Shown here: positions 43,088 through 49,468 of the stretch, piece after piece
How positions within the stretch are numbered: position 1 is the stretch's first letter
Layout of the letters: each line of letters opens with the position of its first letter
From: an uncultured Alistipes sp.
GTDB lineage: Bacteria; Bacteroidota; Bacteroidia; Bacteroidales; Rikenellaceae
NCBI GenBank assembly: GCA_900553175.1
Contig: USCH01000008.1
Coordinates: forward strand, 1 to 49,468
Direction of reading: 5' to 3'
DNA length: 49,468 nt
The notes under the pieces: generated by a model
What the model was told of the DNA's origin: nothing
The model's database searches: none
Seen by the model: the letters and a program-made list of their open reading frames with translations, nothing else
Translations under genes and position numbers: made by a program

Positions 43088-43414
43088 ATGCAAAATTTCG
43101 ACAAGATCATCTGGCGGGATGCGCTGACATTGGTCGACTTCTTCGCCTCCTGGTGCGGACCGTGCCGGATCATGCACCCCATTCTCGACCGGTTCGAACA
43201 CCGGATGAACGGACGCGTCGACATCTACCGCATCGACATCGACGACCGCGGCATGAGCGACATCATCGCCCGCTACGACATCCGGTCGGTGCCGACGCTG
43301 ATCTTCTTCCGCCGCGGCGAGGTGCTGTGGCGCAAAAGCGGCGTGACGGGCTATGACCAGCTCGCGGGCGTGCTGAACGATCTGGAGCAATGCGAGCAGG
43401 TCACGCAACAGTAG
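43088..43414 (+). CDS. Thioredoxin family protein
   Basis: This small cytoplasmic thioredoxin has 108 residues. The active site is SWCGPC (Cys23, Cys26), the cis-proline lies in RSVPTLIFF and the fold strands are complete. It would reduce protein disulfides with thioredoxin reductase. It is 49 bases downstream of the epimerase-like gene. Its last 14 bases overlap the end of the convergent AlkD-like gene. Confidence 0.93.
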   Translation: MQNFDKIIWRDALTLVDFFASWCGPCRIMHPILDRFEHRMNGRVDIYRIDIDDRGMSDIIARYDIRSVPTLIFFRRGEVLWRKSGVTGYDQLAGVLNDLEQCEQVTQQ

Positions 43415-44087
43415 AACCGGACGGATGAACGTCCAGACGCCAGGCGAGCTCCTCGTGGATGAAGTCTGCGGCAGGGAATTCGCCCCGAGAGCCGGCAATG
43501 CGGAGCACCGCCTGCCGGTTCTCTTCGTTGCGGGAGCCGACCGAAGCGAGCAGCGCCGCAGCGCCGCCGGCCAAAAGGCGGACTTTCGGATCGGAAAGCG
43601 GCGCATCGGCGGCATGCCGCCGCAAAGCCTCCATCGCCGCGACGGTCCAGTCGACCGGAGCGTCATGGCGGCGGGCCGCCGCCATGAGGGCCGTATGGAC
43701 CAGCAGAGGATTTTCCGAGGAGACCCAGCGCGGGAACAGCTCCGCAAAGACCGCCGCCCGGGAAAAGAGCGCGAAAGCGGCCTCCTCGGCGATTTCTGAA
43801 TTGTCGATGCCACTCCCCCACTCTTCCGCCTCGGCAAGGGTCAGACCCGCAGGATCGGCCAGATGAAGCGCCGCAAGGCGCAGCTCGCGCACATCCTGCC
43901 GGAAAAGATAGCGGGCGAATCCGGCATCGCGCGCGCAGGCACGGGCCAAAGCCCGGACCGTGGGGAGGCTGACGCCGTAGTTCAGGCCGCAGCGCCGGCC
44001 GTAGCAGCGCATCGCGTCGGCTACGGCCCCGTTGCGTTCGCGGCGCACGGCGGAGAGCAGCTCCACCATTCGCGAGGTGAAATCCAT
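43401..44087 (-). CDS. DNA alkylation repair (AlkD-like) protein
   Basis: This 228-residue all-helical protein is of the AlkD-like HEAT-repeat family. Helical repeats are seen in YGVSLPTVRALARACARD, DVRELRLAALHLADP, IAEEAAFALFSR and ENPLLVHTALMAAAR. AlkD enzymes excise N3- and N7-alkylated purines, but many relatives in Bacteroidetes are uncharacterised and may lack glycosylase activity. It begins 3 bases after the DUF4831 stop and shares its transcript. Its end overlaps the thioredoxin gene by 14 bases. Confidence 0.78.
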   Translation of the reverse strand: MDFTSRMVELLSAVRRERNGAVADAMRCYGRRCGLNYGVSLPTVRALARACARDAGFARYLFRQDVRELRLAALHLADPAGLTLAEAEEWGSGIDNSEIAEEAAFALFSRAAVFAELFPRWVSSENPLLVHTALMAAARRHDAPVDWTVAAMEALRRHAADAPLSDPKVRLLAGGAAALLASVGSRNEENRQAVLRIAGSRGEFPAADFIHEELAWRLDVHPSGSTVA

Positions 44088-44090
44088 CGG

Positions 44091-44990
44091 CTAACGTTCG
44101 ACAGGAGCCGCCACACGAATCGTGCGGCCGAATTCGAAGAGAGGCAGCACCGTGCGGGCATACTCCCGGCCGGCGGCGATCACCGTGCAGGTCGACGGAT
44201 CGGCCACCCGGCACATCACGACCTCCTTGACTTTCGGCCCCGCCTCGAGCACGGAGACGGCACTCTCCGACGGTTCGATCTGCAAGAGCACCATGTCGCC
44301 CGAAAGATCGTTCTCGGGCAGCAGTCCGTCGGTCGGGCTGAAGCGGCAAACGATGTACTGCCGCTTATCCGAACGGGGATAGATCACGTAGCGGCGGGTC
44401 TGGTCGGTGAGCACGCGTTTGCCGAGAAAAAGTTCGAGGTAGCTCTGCTCCAGACGGGCGATCTCGTCGAGAGCCGCCTGCAACCCCGCACCGAAAACAT
44501 TCTCGCCGGCCTCGCCCGTAATGAGTTCGAGGCGGTGGCGGCGCAGCGAGAAGATCGTATTGGCCGCTTCGCGGGCGGCATCTTCGAGCGCAGGGACGGC
44601 CATCGAGGTCTTGTCGGGCTGGATGCGCGCGAAGCCCTCGTCGCTCACGGCATGGCTCGCCACGCTGCTGGCGGAAGCGGCCGGAGCCTCGCAGGCGGCA
44701 AGGCAGGCGGCCTCGTCGAGCAAAGCGACCGAAGCGCCCTGCACGCTCCACACCGTCTTGTCGGTCAGCGGAGCGCGGACCCCCAGAAACTTCTGGGCGT
44801 AGCGTGCATAGGGTCCGGCAACGATCCGCTCGCACCGGGCGGAGACATCGACGGCCAGCACCGAATGCGGCTCGGAAACGACCGGACCGTCGGGGCCGAA
44901 GAAGAGACCCTCGAGGGCGATGGAGGAGTTTTGGGCGGCGGCGCCGGAGAGGCTCAGCAGCAGGACGAGCGCCAGAACGATCTGTTTCAT
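44091..44990 (-). CDS. DUF4831 family protein
   Basis: This 299-residue exported protein has signal peptide MKQIVLALVLLLSLSGAAAQ. The body matches the DUF4831 pattern of Bacteroidales: an N-terminal GPYARYAQKFLGV, a helical middle with AANTIFSLRRHRLELITGEAGE, an ALDEIARLEQSYLELFLGK segment and a beta-rich C-terminus. Function is unknown. A good promoter lies upstream. The AlkD-like gene follows after 3 bases. Confidence 0.85.
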   Translation of the reverse strand: MKQIVLALVLLLSLSGAAAQNSSIALEGLFFGPDGPVVSEPHSVLAVDVSARCERIVAGPYARYAQKFLGVRAPLTDKTVWSVQGASVALLDEAACLAACEAPAASASSVASHAVSDEGFARIQPDKTSMAVPALEDAAREAANTIFSLRRHRLELITGEAGENVFGAGLQAALDEIARLEQSYLELFLGKRVLTDQTRRYVIYPRSDKRQYIVCRFSPTDGLLPENDLSGDMVLLQIEPSESAVSVLEAGPKVKEVVMCRVADPSTCTVIAAGREYARTVLPLFEFGRTIRVAAPVER

Positions 44991-45020
44991 GACTTTTGCG
45001 GTTTACGACACTTCGGAAGA

Positions 45021-45051
45021 CAAATTTACGTCTTTTCGGTATAGATTCAAA
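45021..45051 (-). promoter_or_regulatory. Promoter of the DUF4831-AlkD pair
   Basis: Minus strand TTTG (45051-45048), 19 nt, then TAAATTTG (45028-45021). The -33 box overlaps the stop codon of the upstream trmN6-type gene. Confidence 0.8.
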
Positions 45052-45766
45052 ATTTGAGGTAGAAATCCTGCGTGAGCGCCCGGTATTCGGGAGTGTAGGT
45101 TTCGTGTTCGCCCGTGCCGACGACCAATGCACCGCACTCGGGTGCCGCAAGGCCCGCACGCAGGGCGGAGGCATCGTGCATGAACTCCATCAGCACGCGC
45201 CGGACGGGCCGCCGGGGCGTCGTCCGCACGTCGGTGCGGCGCACCAGACGCAGAAGCGGCGCACAGAGCGTCAGAAACGTCCGCGCTTCGGCTTCGGGGA
45301 GCACCACGGCGAAACGCCCCCCGGGTGCGAGCAGCCGCACCGCGGCGTCGCGCAGCTCGTCGAAAGGCAGCAGCACGGCATGCCGCGCGGCGGTGCGGCC
45401 CCGGTCGGGACAGGTCAGCGAACCGACGAAAAAGGGAGGGTTCGAGACGATGAGGTCGAAACGCTCCGCCGGAGCGAAATCCTGCACGCGGCAGCGGCAG
45501 AACGAGAGACGCCCGGCCCAGGGCGATGCGGCGGCATTGGCGCGCGCTTCGTCGACCGGAGCGATGTCGATGCCCGTGATCTGCGCTCCGGAGCTCCGCT
45601 GGGCCAGCATCAGGGCGATCAATCCCGTTCCGGTGCCTATGTCCAGCACGGTGCGGTCGGCCGCCGACACCGACGCCCACGCGCCGAGCAGCACGCCGTC
45701 GGTCCCGACTTTCATCGGAGTGCGGTCCTGGCGGACGACGAACTGTTTGAAGCGGAATTCGGACAC
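45047..45766 (-). CDS. trmN6: tRNA1(Val) (adenine(37)-N6)-methyltransferase
   Basis: This SAM-dependent methyltransferase modifies A37 of tRNA-Val. It has 239 residues if started at the GTG at 45766. That start gives VSEFRFKQFVVRQDRTPMKV, the typical family N-terminus, and sits 11 bases after the DUF2400 stop; the first ATG is well inside this motif. SAM motif VLDIGTGTGLIALML and the catalytic NPPF are present. It is the last gene of the ybbR-coaE-folP-lolD-DUF2400 operon. A longer upstream frame crosses the previous gene and is rejected. Confidence 0.9.
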   Translation of the reverse strand: MSEFRFKQFVVRQDRTPMKVGTDGVLLGAWASVSAADRTVLDIGTGTGLIALMLAQRSSGAQITGIDIAPVDEARANAAASPWAGRLSFCRCRVQDFAPAERFDLIVSNPPFFVGSLTCPDRGRTAARHAVLLPFDELRDAAVRLLAPGGRFAVVLPEAEARTFLTLCAPLLRLVRRTDVRTTPRRPVRRVLMEFMHDASALRAGLAAPECGALVVGTGEHETYTPEYRALTQDFYLKF

Positions 45767-45777
45767 GGCGGCAGGGA

Positions 45778-46551
45778 TCAGAGGTCGGAAACGGCAGGGT
45801 TGATGCCCGCGCCGAAAAGGGCGTAATCGAAACGCACGGGGTCGTGCGGATCGGCCTCGCGAAGCGCCGCCGTGATCTCCTCCACGGCCCGCCAGTCGTT
45901 CTGGCGGCGCGCAAGCAGTCCCAGGGCCCGCCCCATCTCGCCCGTATGGACGTCGAGCGGCAGGTAGAGCGCCGACATGGGGATGCTCCGCCACAGACCG
46001 AAATCGACGCCCCGGTCGTCGCGGCGCACCATCCAGCGCAGGAACATGCACAGACGCTTGCACGCGGCGCCCCGTTCGATGGAGGAGAGGTGTTTCTCGC
46101 AGCGCGGGGCGTGGTCGCAGCGGAAGAATTCGCGCCGGAATTCGGCCAGCACCTGCGGCATGCTGCCCGAAGCGGCGTAGCGCGTCTCGAAAAAGGCGCC
46201 CAGACCGCCGAAACATCGCTCCAGCGAGCGCAGCGCCAGCACGAAGTCGCGGGCATCGCCGCCGTTGAAGGTGCGGTGGGCGTAGGAGGAGAGCCCAGCC
46301 AGCTCGCGCTCCGAGGCGTTGCGCACGAAATCGGCCGGAGCGTCGTCCATCAACCGCATGAGGCGGTGGCCGTTGCGGACGATCGACTTGCGGTTGCCCC
46401 AGGCGATGGTCGCAGCGAAGAAACCCGCCACCTCGCGGTCGGAGGGATCGGTGAAGCGGTGCGGCACCGAAACGGGATCGTCGCCGATGAACTCGGGGCG
46501 GTCGTAACGGTCGTAAAGCCGTTCGAGAAGCTCGCGCAGGGCGTCGGTCAT
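45778..46551 (-). CDS. TIGR02757 / DUF2400 family protein
   Basis: This is a 257-residue cytoplasmic protein of the DUF2400 family. Hallmarks are DREVAGFFAATIAWGNRKSI near residue 40, CKRLCMFLRWMVRRDD, and LYLPLDVHTGEMGRALGLL with ARRQNDWRAVEEIT. The arrangement recalls helix-hairpin-helix DNA glycosylase folds but the biochemical role is unknown. It lies 3 bases after lolD and 11 bases before trmN6 in a tight operon. Confidence 0.88.
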   Translation of the reverse strand: MTDALRELLERLYDRYDRPEFIGDDPVSVPHRFTDPSDREVAGFFAATIAWGNRKSIVRNGHRLMRLMDDAPADFVRNASERELAGLSSYAHRTFNGGDARDFVLALRSLERCFGGLGAFFETRYAASGSMPQVLAEFRREFFRCDHAPRCEKHLSSIERGAACKRLCMFLRWMVRRDDRGVDFGLWRSIPMSALYLPLDVHTGEMGRALGLLARRQNDWRAVEEITAALREADPHDPVRFDYALFGAGINPAVSDL

Positions 46552-46554
46552 CGT

Positions 46555-47205
46555 TCAGAGGATCATTCCGTCGGACATGACCACGCGGCGGTCGGCCATC
46601 GAGGCCAGGCTCTCGTCGTGGGTGACGATGACGGTCGTCTGCCCCAGCCGCTCGCGCAGGTCGAAAAAGAGGCGGTGGATCTCCTCGCGGTTGCGCGAAT
46701 CGAGGTTGCCCGAAGGTTCGTCGGCCAGCAGCACGGCGGGCGAATTGACCAGAGCCCGGGCGATGGCCACGCGCTGCTGCTCGCCGCCGGAGAGCTGGCC
46801 CGGCTTGTGGTCGAGGCGCGCATCGAGCCCCATCATCGAGAGCAGCTCGCGGGCCCGGCGTTCGACCTCGGCGCGCGGCCGGCGGCCGATGAAGCCCGGA
46901 ATGCAGACATTCTCGAAGGCCGTGAATTCGGGCAGCAGGTGGTGGAACTGGAAGACGAAGCCGATGCGTTCGTTGCGGAAGCGCGACAAGGCGCTGTCGC
47001 CGAGCGAGAAAGGCTCCTCGCCGTCGATTTCGAGGCGTCCGCCGTCGGGACGCGACAGCGTTCCCATGATTTGCAGCAGCGTGGTTTTGCCCGCACCGCT
47101 GGCGCCCACCACGGAGACGACCTCGCCGCGCGCCACTTCGAGCGACACCCCCTTGAGGACCTCCAGAGTGCCGAAGCGTTTACGGATGTCGGTGACTTTT
47201 ATCAT
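46555..47205 (-). CDS. lolD: LolD-like ABC transporter ATP-binding protein
   Basis: This ATPase has 216 residues. Walker A is GASGAGKTT (residues 34-42), signature LSGGEQQRVAIARAL, Walker B LLADEPSGNLD. The pattern is that of the MacB/LolD subfamily, and its small size fits LolD, which powers release of lipoproteins from the inner membrane to LolA. No permease is adjacent, which is usual in Bacteroidetes. Its ATG overlaps the folP stop (ATGA), so translation is coupled. Alternative: another MacB-type exporter ATPase. Confidence 0.85.
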   Translation of the reverse strand: MIKVTDIRKRFGTLEVLKGVSLEVARGEVVSVVGASGAGKTTLLQIMGTLSRPDGGRLEIDGEEPFSLGDSALSRFRNERIGFVFQFHHLLPEFTAFENVCIPGFIGRRPRAEVERRARELLSMMGLDARLDHKPGQLSGGEQQRVAIARALVNSPAVLLADEPSGNLDSRNREEIHRLFFDLRERLGQTTVIVTHDESLASMADRRVVMSDGMIL

Positions 47206-48017
47206 CGCGGAAAAAAACTGAAGATTCGGATCGTATCGGCCGCCTCGCGCACGTCGTGCACGCGCAGCAGCGAGGCACCCTGCCGCAGGCACTCCCACCC
47301 CAGGGCGACGGTGCCGGCGAGCGATCGGTCGGGCGTCGTGCCGAGCACCTTGTAGATCATCGACTTGCGCGAAAGGCCCGCCAGCACGGGATAGCCCAGG
47401 GCGCAAAGCCGGTGAAGGCCGGCCAGCAGCTCGTAGTTCTGTTCGGTCGTCTTGGCGAACCCGAAACCCGGGTCGAGCACGATCCGTTCGCGGCGGATGC
47501 CCGCGGCCATGAGTTCGGCCGTGCGCCGCTCGAAATAGGCGACCACCTCGGTGACGATGTCGCGCCGGTAGTCGGTCAGCGACTGCATCGTCCGGGGGTC
47601 GCCCTTCATGTGCATGGCAATGTAAGGGACGCCGAGGCGGGCGACCGCAGGAACCATCCGGGGATCGAGCTCTCCGGCGGAGATGTCGTTGACGATGACA
47701 TCGCCGAAGCGGCCGACGGCCCGTTCGACGACCGAAGCCCGGAACGTATCGACCGACACCGGCAGGTCGGGAGCCAGCCGCCGCACGGCGGAGAGGCCCG
47801 CCTCGACACGCCGCCACTCCTCGTCGGGCGACACCTCGTCGGCACCCGGACGCGACGAGTAGCCGCCCACGTCGATCAGATCGGCGCCCTCGTCGAGGCA
47901 TGCGCGCACACGCGCCTCGATGGCGGCGGCATCCGGCGTGCGGCTGCCGGCATAGAACGAATCGGGGGTGACGTTGAGAATGGCCATCACCCGGGGCCGG
48001 GAGCGATCAATCGTCAT
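47202..48017 (-). CDS. folP: Dihydropteroate synthase
   Basis: FolP condenses p-aminobenzoate with hydroxymethyl-dihydropterin pyrophosphate in folate synthesis and is the sulfonamide target. It has 271 residues. Signature motifs are MAILNVTPDSFYAGS, DLIDVGGYSSRPGADEVSPDEE, VNDISAGELDP, MHMKGDPRTMQ and LDPGFGFAKTTEQN. Its start overlaps the coaE stop by 11 bases, and its stop overlaps the lolD start. Confidence 0.96.
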   Translation of the reverse strand: MTIDRSRPRVMAILNVTPDSFYAGSRTPDAAAIEARVRACLDEGADLIDVGGYSSRPGADEVSPDEEWRRVEAGLSAVRRLAPDLPVSVDTFRASVVERAVGRFGDVIVNDISAGELDPRMVPAVARLGVPYIAMHMKGDPRTMQSLTDYRRDIVTEVVAYFERRTAELMAAGIRRERIVLDPGFGFAKTTEQNYELLAGLHRLCALGYPVLAGLSRKSMIYKVLGTTPDRSLAGTVALGWECLRQGASLLRVHDVREAADTIRIFSFFPR

Positions 48018-48606
48018 GGCGCCGCGCTTCTTGACGGAACCGGGCATCGAGCTGGTCGACAGCGGGTTCGAGGTCGGATTCGAGAATGTTGACGAGCGAG
48101 AAATCGGCCCGGGCGCACAGGGTGTCGTCATCGGTCTGGGCGGCGATCCGGCGCCGCACGGCTTCGGGGTCGCTCTTGTCGCGGCGGCAGGCGCGCCCGA
48201 CACGCAGTTCGAGGGGTGCGAGCACGGCGACCGTGCGGTCGACCAGCGCATCGAAGCCCGATTCGAAGAGAATGGCGCTCTCCAGCACCACGTAATCGCC
48301 CGTCTGGCGGGCCGTCCACGCTTCGAAATCGCGTTTCACGGCCGGATGGACCAAAGCATCGAGATCGGCAAGCGCCGCAGGGTCGGAGAAGACGACGGAG
48401 GCCAGCGCGGGGCGGTCGAGGGCTCCGTCGCGGTAGATCGCCGCCCCGAAACGCGCGGCAACGGCCGCACGCAGCTCCGCGTCGTCGTTCATGAGGCGCC
48501 GGGCCGCCGCATCCGTGTCGTAGACGGCCACGCCGCGCCGGGCGAAAAGACGGCAGACGGTCGTCTTGCCGCTGCCGATGCCGCCCGTGATTCCCACCCG
48601 CATCAT
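48007..48606 (-). CDS. coaE: Dephospho-CoA kinase
   Basis: CoaE phosphorylates dephospho-CoA, the last step of CoA synthesis. It has 199 residues. Walker A GGIGSGKTTV is near the N-terminus, DTDAAAR follows, then the CoaE-specific HPAVKRDFEAW and LESAILFESGFDALVD. Two adjacent ATG codons start it; the first overlaps the ybbR stop (ATGA). It overlaps folP at its end. Confidence 0.95.
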   Translation of the reverse strand: MMRVGITGGIGSGKTTVCRLFARRGVAVYDTDAAARRLMNDDAELRAAVAARFGAAIYRDGALDRPALASVVFSDPAALADLDALVHPAVKRDFEAWTARQTGDYVVLESAILFESGFDALVDRTVAVLAPLELRVGRACRRDKSDPEAVRRRIAAQTDDDTLCARADFSLVNILESDLEPAVDQLDARFRQEARRHDD

Positions 48607-48998
48607 CGCTTCCCGGGTTTGTCGATCTCGGGCACGCCGTCGACCGAAACGACCTTGATGTCGCTCAACTGCACGGCGATGGCGCTTTGCAGCGATTTGG
48701 GGTCGATGAGCAGTTTGCCTTCGTGCCCCTCCTCGCGCGAGACCTTGTATTTGAGGTCCGAAAGCGGGATGCGCAGCGTCTTGTTCATATACATGCGGTA
48801 ACCGAACAGATTCGTGCCGACGCCCTCGACCACGCAGGTCACCACGAACGGCACGCCGTCGACCTCGACCCGGACGTCCTGACGCGTGGAGTAGGTGTAG
48901 TTGAGTTTGGCGATATACCACAGGATGAACGACGCCACGAGCAGCGCCAGAAAAACCGGCGAGACGTAGCGGCGCATGCGTTTCAAGAGATTGTCCAT
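48603..48998 (-). CDS. YbbR-like domain membrane protein
   Basis: This 131-residue protein has an N-terminal membrane helix (PVFLALLVASFILWYIAKL) and a single YbbR-like beta domain (RVEVDGVPFVVTCVVEGVGTNLFGYRMY...LRIPLSDLKYKVS). YbbR proteins in other bacteria regulate diadenylate cyclase; here no cyclase is adjacent. It heads the operon and overlaps coaE. The promoter lies in the hairpin repeat at 49100-49190. Confidence 0.82.
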   Translation of the reverse strand: MDNLLKRMRRYVSPVFLALLVASFILWYIAKLNYTYSTRQDVRVEVDGVPFVVTCVVEGVGTNLFGYRMYMNKTLRIPLSDLKYKVSREEGHEGKLLIDPKSLQSAIAVQLSDIKVVSVDGVPEIDKPGKR

Positions 48999-49099
48999 AA
49001 ATTTCGTTTTTTCCGTCCGGAGCCTCCGTCCCCCACGGCCGGACCGTGCGCAGAAGCGACGGCCGGAAGCGCGAAAGGCTCTCCGCTGCGGATTCCCGA

Positions 49100-49190
49100 A
49101 GACAAAGATACGAATAAGCCGAGTGCAAAAGCAAATTTATTTGCATTTTGCCGAGCGGGAGTATCTTCGACGAAGTCAAAGATACGAAGA
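49100..49190 (-). repeat. Promoter-bearing hairpin repeat, third copy
   Basis: On the minus strand this has the same order as 35918-35998: TATCTTTGACTTCGTC (49184-49169), ATACTCCCGCTCGGC, a hairpin (49151-49125), CTCGGCTTATTCG and TATCTTTGTC (TATCTTTG at 49110-49103). The inner stem is GCAAAT/ATTTGC here instead of GCAAGC/GCTTGC in unit B, with both arms changed together. It supplies the promoter of the ybbR operon about 105 nt upstream of the ATG. Confidence 0.8.
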
Positions 49191-49233
49191 AAATCGGATA
49201 AAACGGGGGAACGGGGCGTAATAATGTAAGTTG

Positions 49234-49316
49234 TTGAAATGCAGAATCGCAATGGGTAGAACCTCAGTCCCTTGCCGAATGGCTGAAATGCAGGATTTCG
49301 AGGAGTAGAGCGAGGT
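49234..49316 (+). repeat. Imperfect direct repeat
   Basis: GTTGAAATGCAGAAT (from 49234) and GCTGAAATGCAGGAT (from 49282) begin two related stretches of about 35 bp, 48 bp apart, each continuing to a GTAGA word. No function is evident. Confidence 0.4.
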
Positions 49317-49425
49317 TTTCGTTACTTATCCGTTGCCTTTTCAAAGTCTGGGGAGAGGTCGTAAAAAGCCTCTCCTCCACCTTACGAAAACGGTTCTGTA
49401 TTTCGAGGACCGCTGGTTTTCTCAC
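49264..49425 (-). CDS. Possible small ORF (53 aa)
   Basis: A minus-strand frame beginning at GTG (49425) encodes 53 residues starting VRKPAVLEIQNRFRKVEERL, basic and helical, and ending at TGA 49264. A TATCTTTG box lies 13 bases upstream. No family is recognised, and the GTG start and short length make it uncertain. It could be a fragment of a longer lost gene, or non-coding. Confidence 0.3.
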   Translation of the reverse strand: MRKPAVLEIQNRFRKVEERLFTTSPQTLKRQRISNENLALLLEILHFSHSARD

Positions 49426-49437
49426 GAAGCTCCACGA

Positions 49438-49445
49438 CAAAGATA
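49438..49445 (-). promoter_or_regulatory. TATCTTTG promoter box near the right edge
   Basis: Minus strand TATCTTTG matches the -7 consensus. The -33 position falls at the window edge. It could drive the small ORF or a structured RNA; a GGAGAGG/CCTCTCC hairpin (about 49352-49375) follows. Confidence 0.5.
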
Positions 49446-49468
49446 GTCGTTTTATTCGGAGTTTCGCC

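Overview
The window looks like a chromosomal segment of a high-GC member of the Bacteroidales, most likely an Alistipes-like (Rikenellaceae) gut bacterium. The reasons are the Bacteroidetes-type promoters (TTTG/TTG, about 19 nt, then TAnnTTTG, very often TATCTTTG), typical Bacteroidales families (DUF4831, 6-bladed beta-propeller lipoprotein, OmpA-like protein, OMP_b-brl TonB-type barrel, YbbR, DUF2400) and tight ATGA-coupled operons. No rRNA, tRNA, CRISPR array, prophage or insertion sequence was recognised. The genus is an inference; no marker was compared with a database.

Layout. 1-730 is an AT-richer edge with strong hairpins and, on the minus strand, an open frame running off the window. 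1399-3062 is a metal (zinc/manganese-type) ABC pair lacking its permease. 3607-7828 holds a small conserved protein, an OmpA-like protein, a MATE exporter and a beta-propeller lipoprotein. 7977-22427 is a minus-strand block of chromosome-topology and envelope genes: gyrA plus a TPR protein, ftsK plus lolA, then parE-parC-aroK-murI. A PlsC-type acyltransferase with a frameshifted C-terminus follows, diverging from a TonB-type outer-membrane barrel. 26072-30281 is a minus-strand maltose operon (beta-phosphoglucomutase, GH65 maltose phosphorylase, GH13 amylase). 30516-34157 carries a Wza/Wzc exopolysaccharide export pair and a small HAD protein. 34824-35732 is a sugar nucleotidyltransferase. 36022-43414 is a plus-strand run: degenerate M23, dxr, rseP, hexapeptide acetyltransferase, lipoprotein, radA, a UXS-like epimerase without its catalytic tyrosine, and thioredoxin. 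43401-48998 is minus: AlkD-like and DUF4831, then the operon ybbR-coaE-folP-lolD-DUF2400-trmN6.

Two non-genic patterns stand out. First, a roughly 74-bp promoter-bearing hairpin repeat is tandemly duplicated before the M23 gene (35864-36010) and present in reverse before the ybbR operon (49100-49190). Its stem shows compensatory base changes. Second, at least six intergenic stretches (740-1390, 3063-3510, 7829-7915, 12091-12690, about 23455-23560, 34158-34690) are purine-rich degenerate or tandem repeats. Their purine strand is always the plus strand, whichever way the adjacent genes point. Several lie inside predicted transcripts, as a long leader or as long 3' tails before a terminator.

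GyrA has leucine at the position equivalent to E. coli Ser83, the classical quinolone-resistance substitution.
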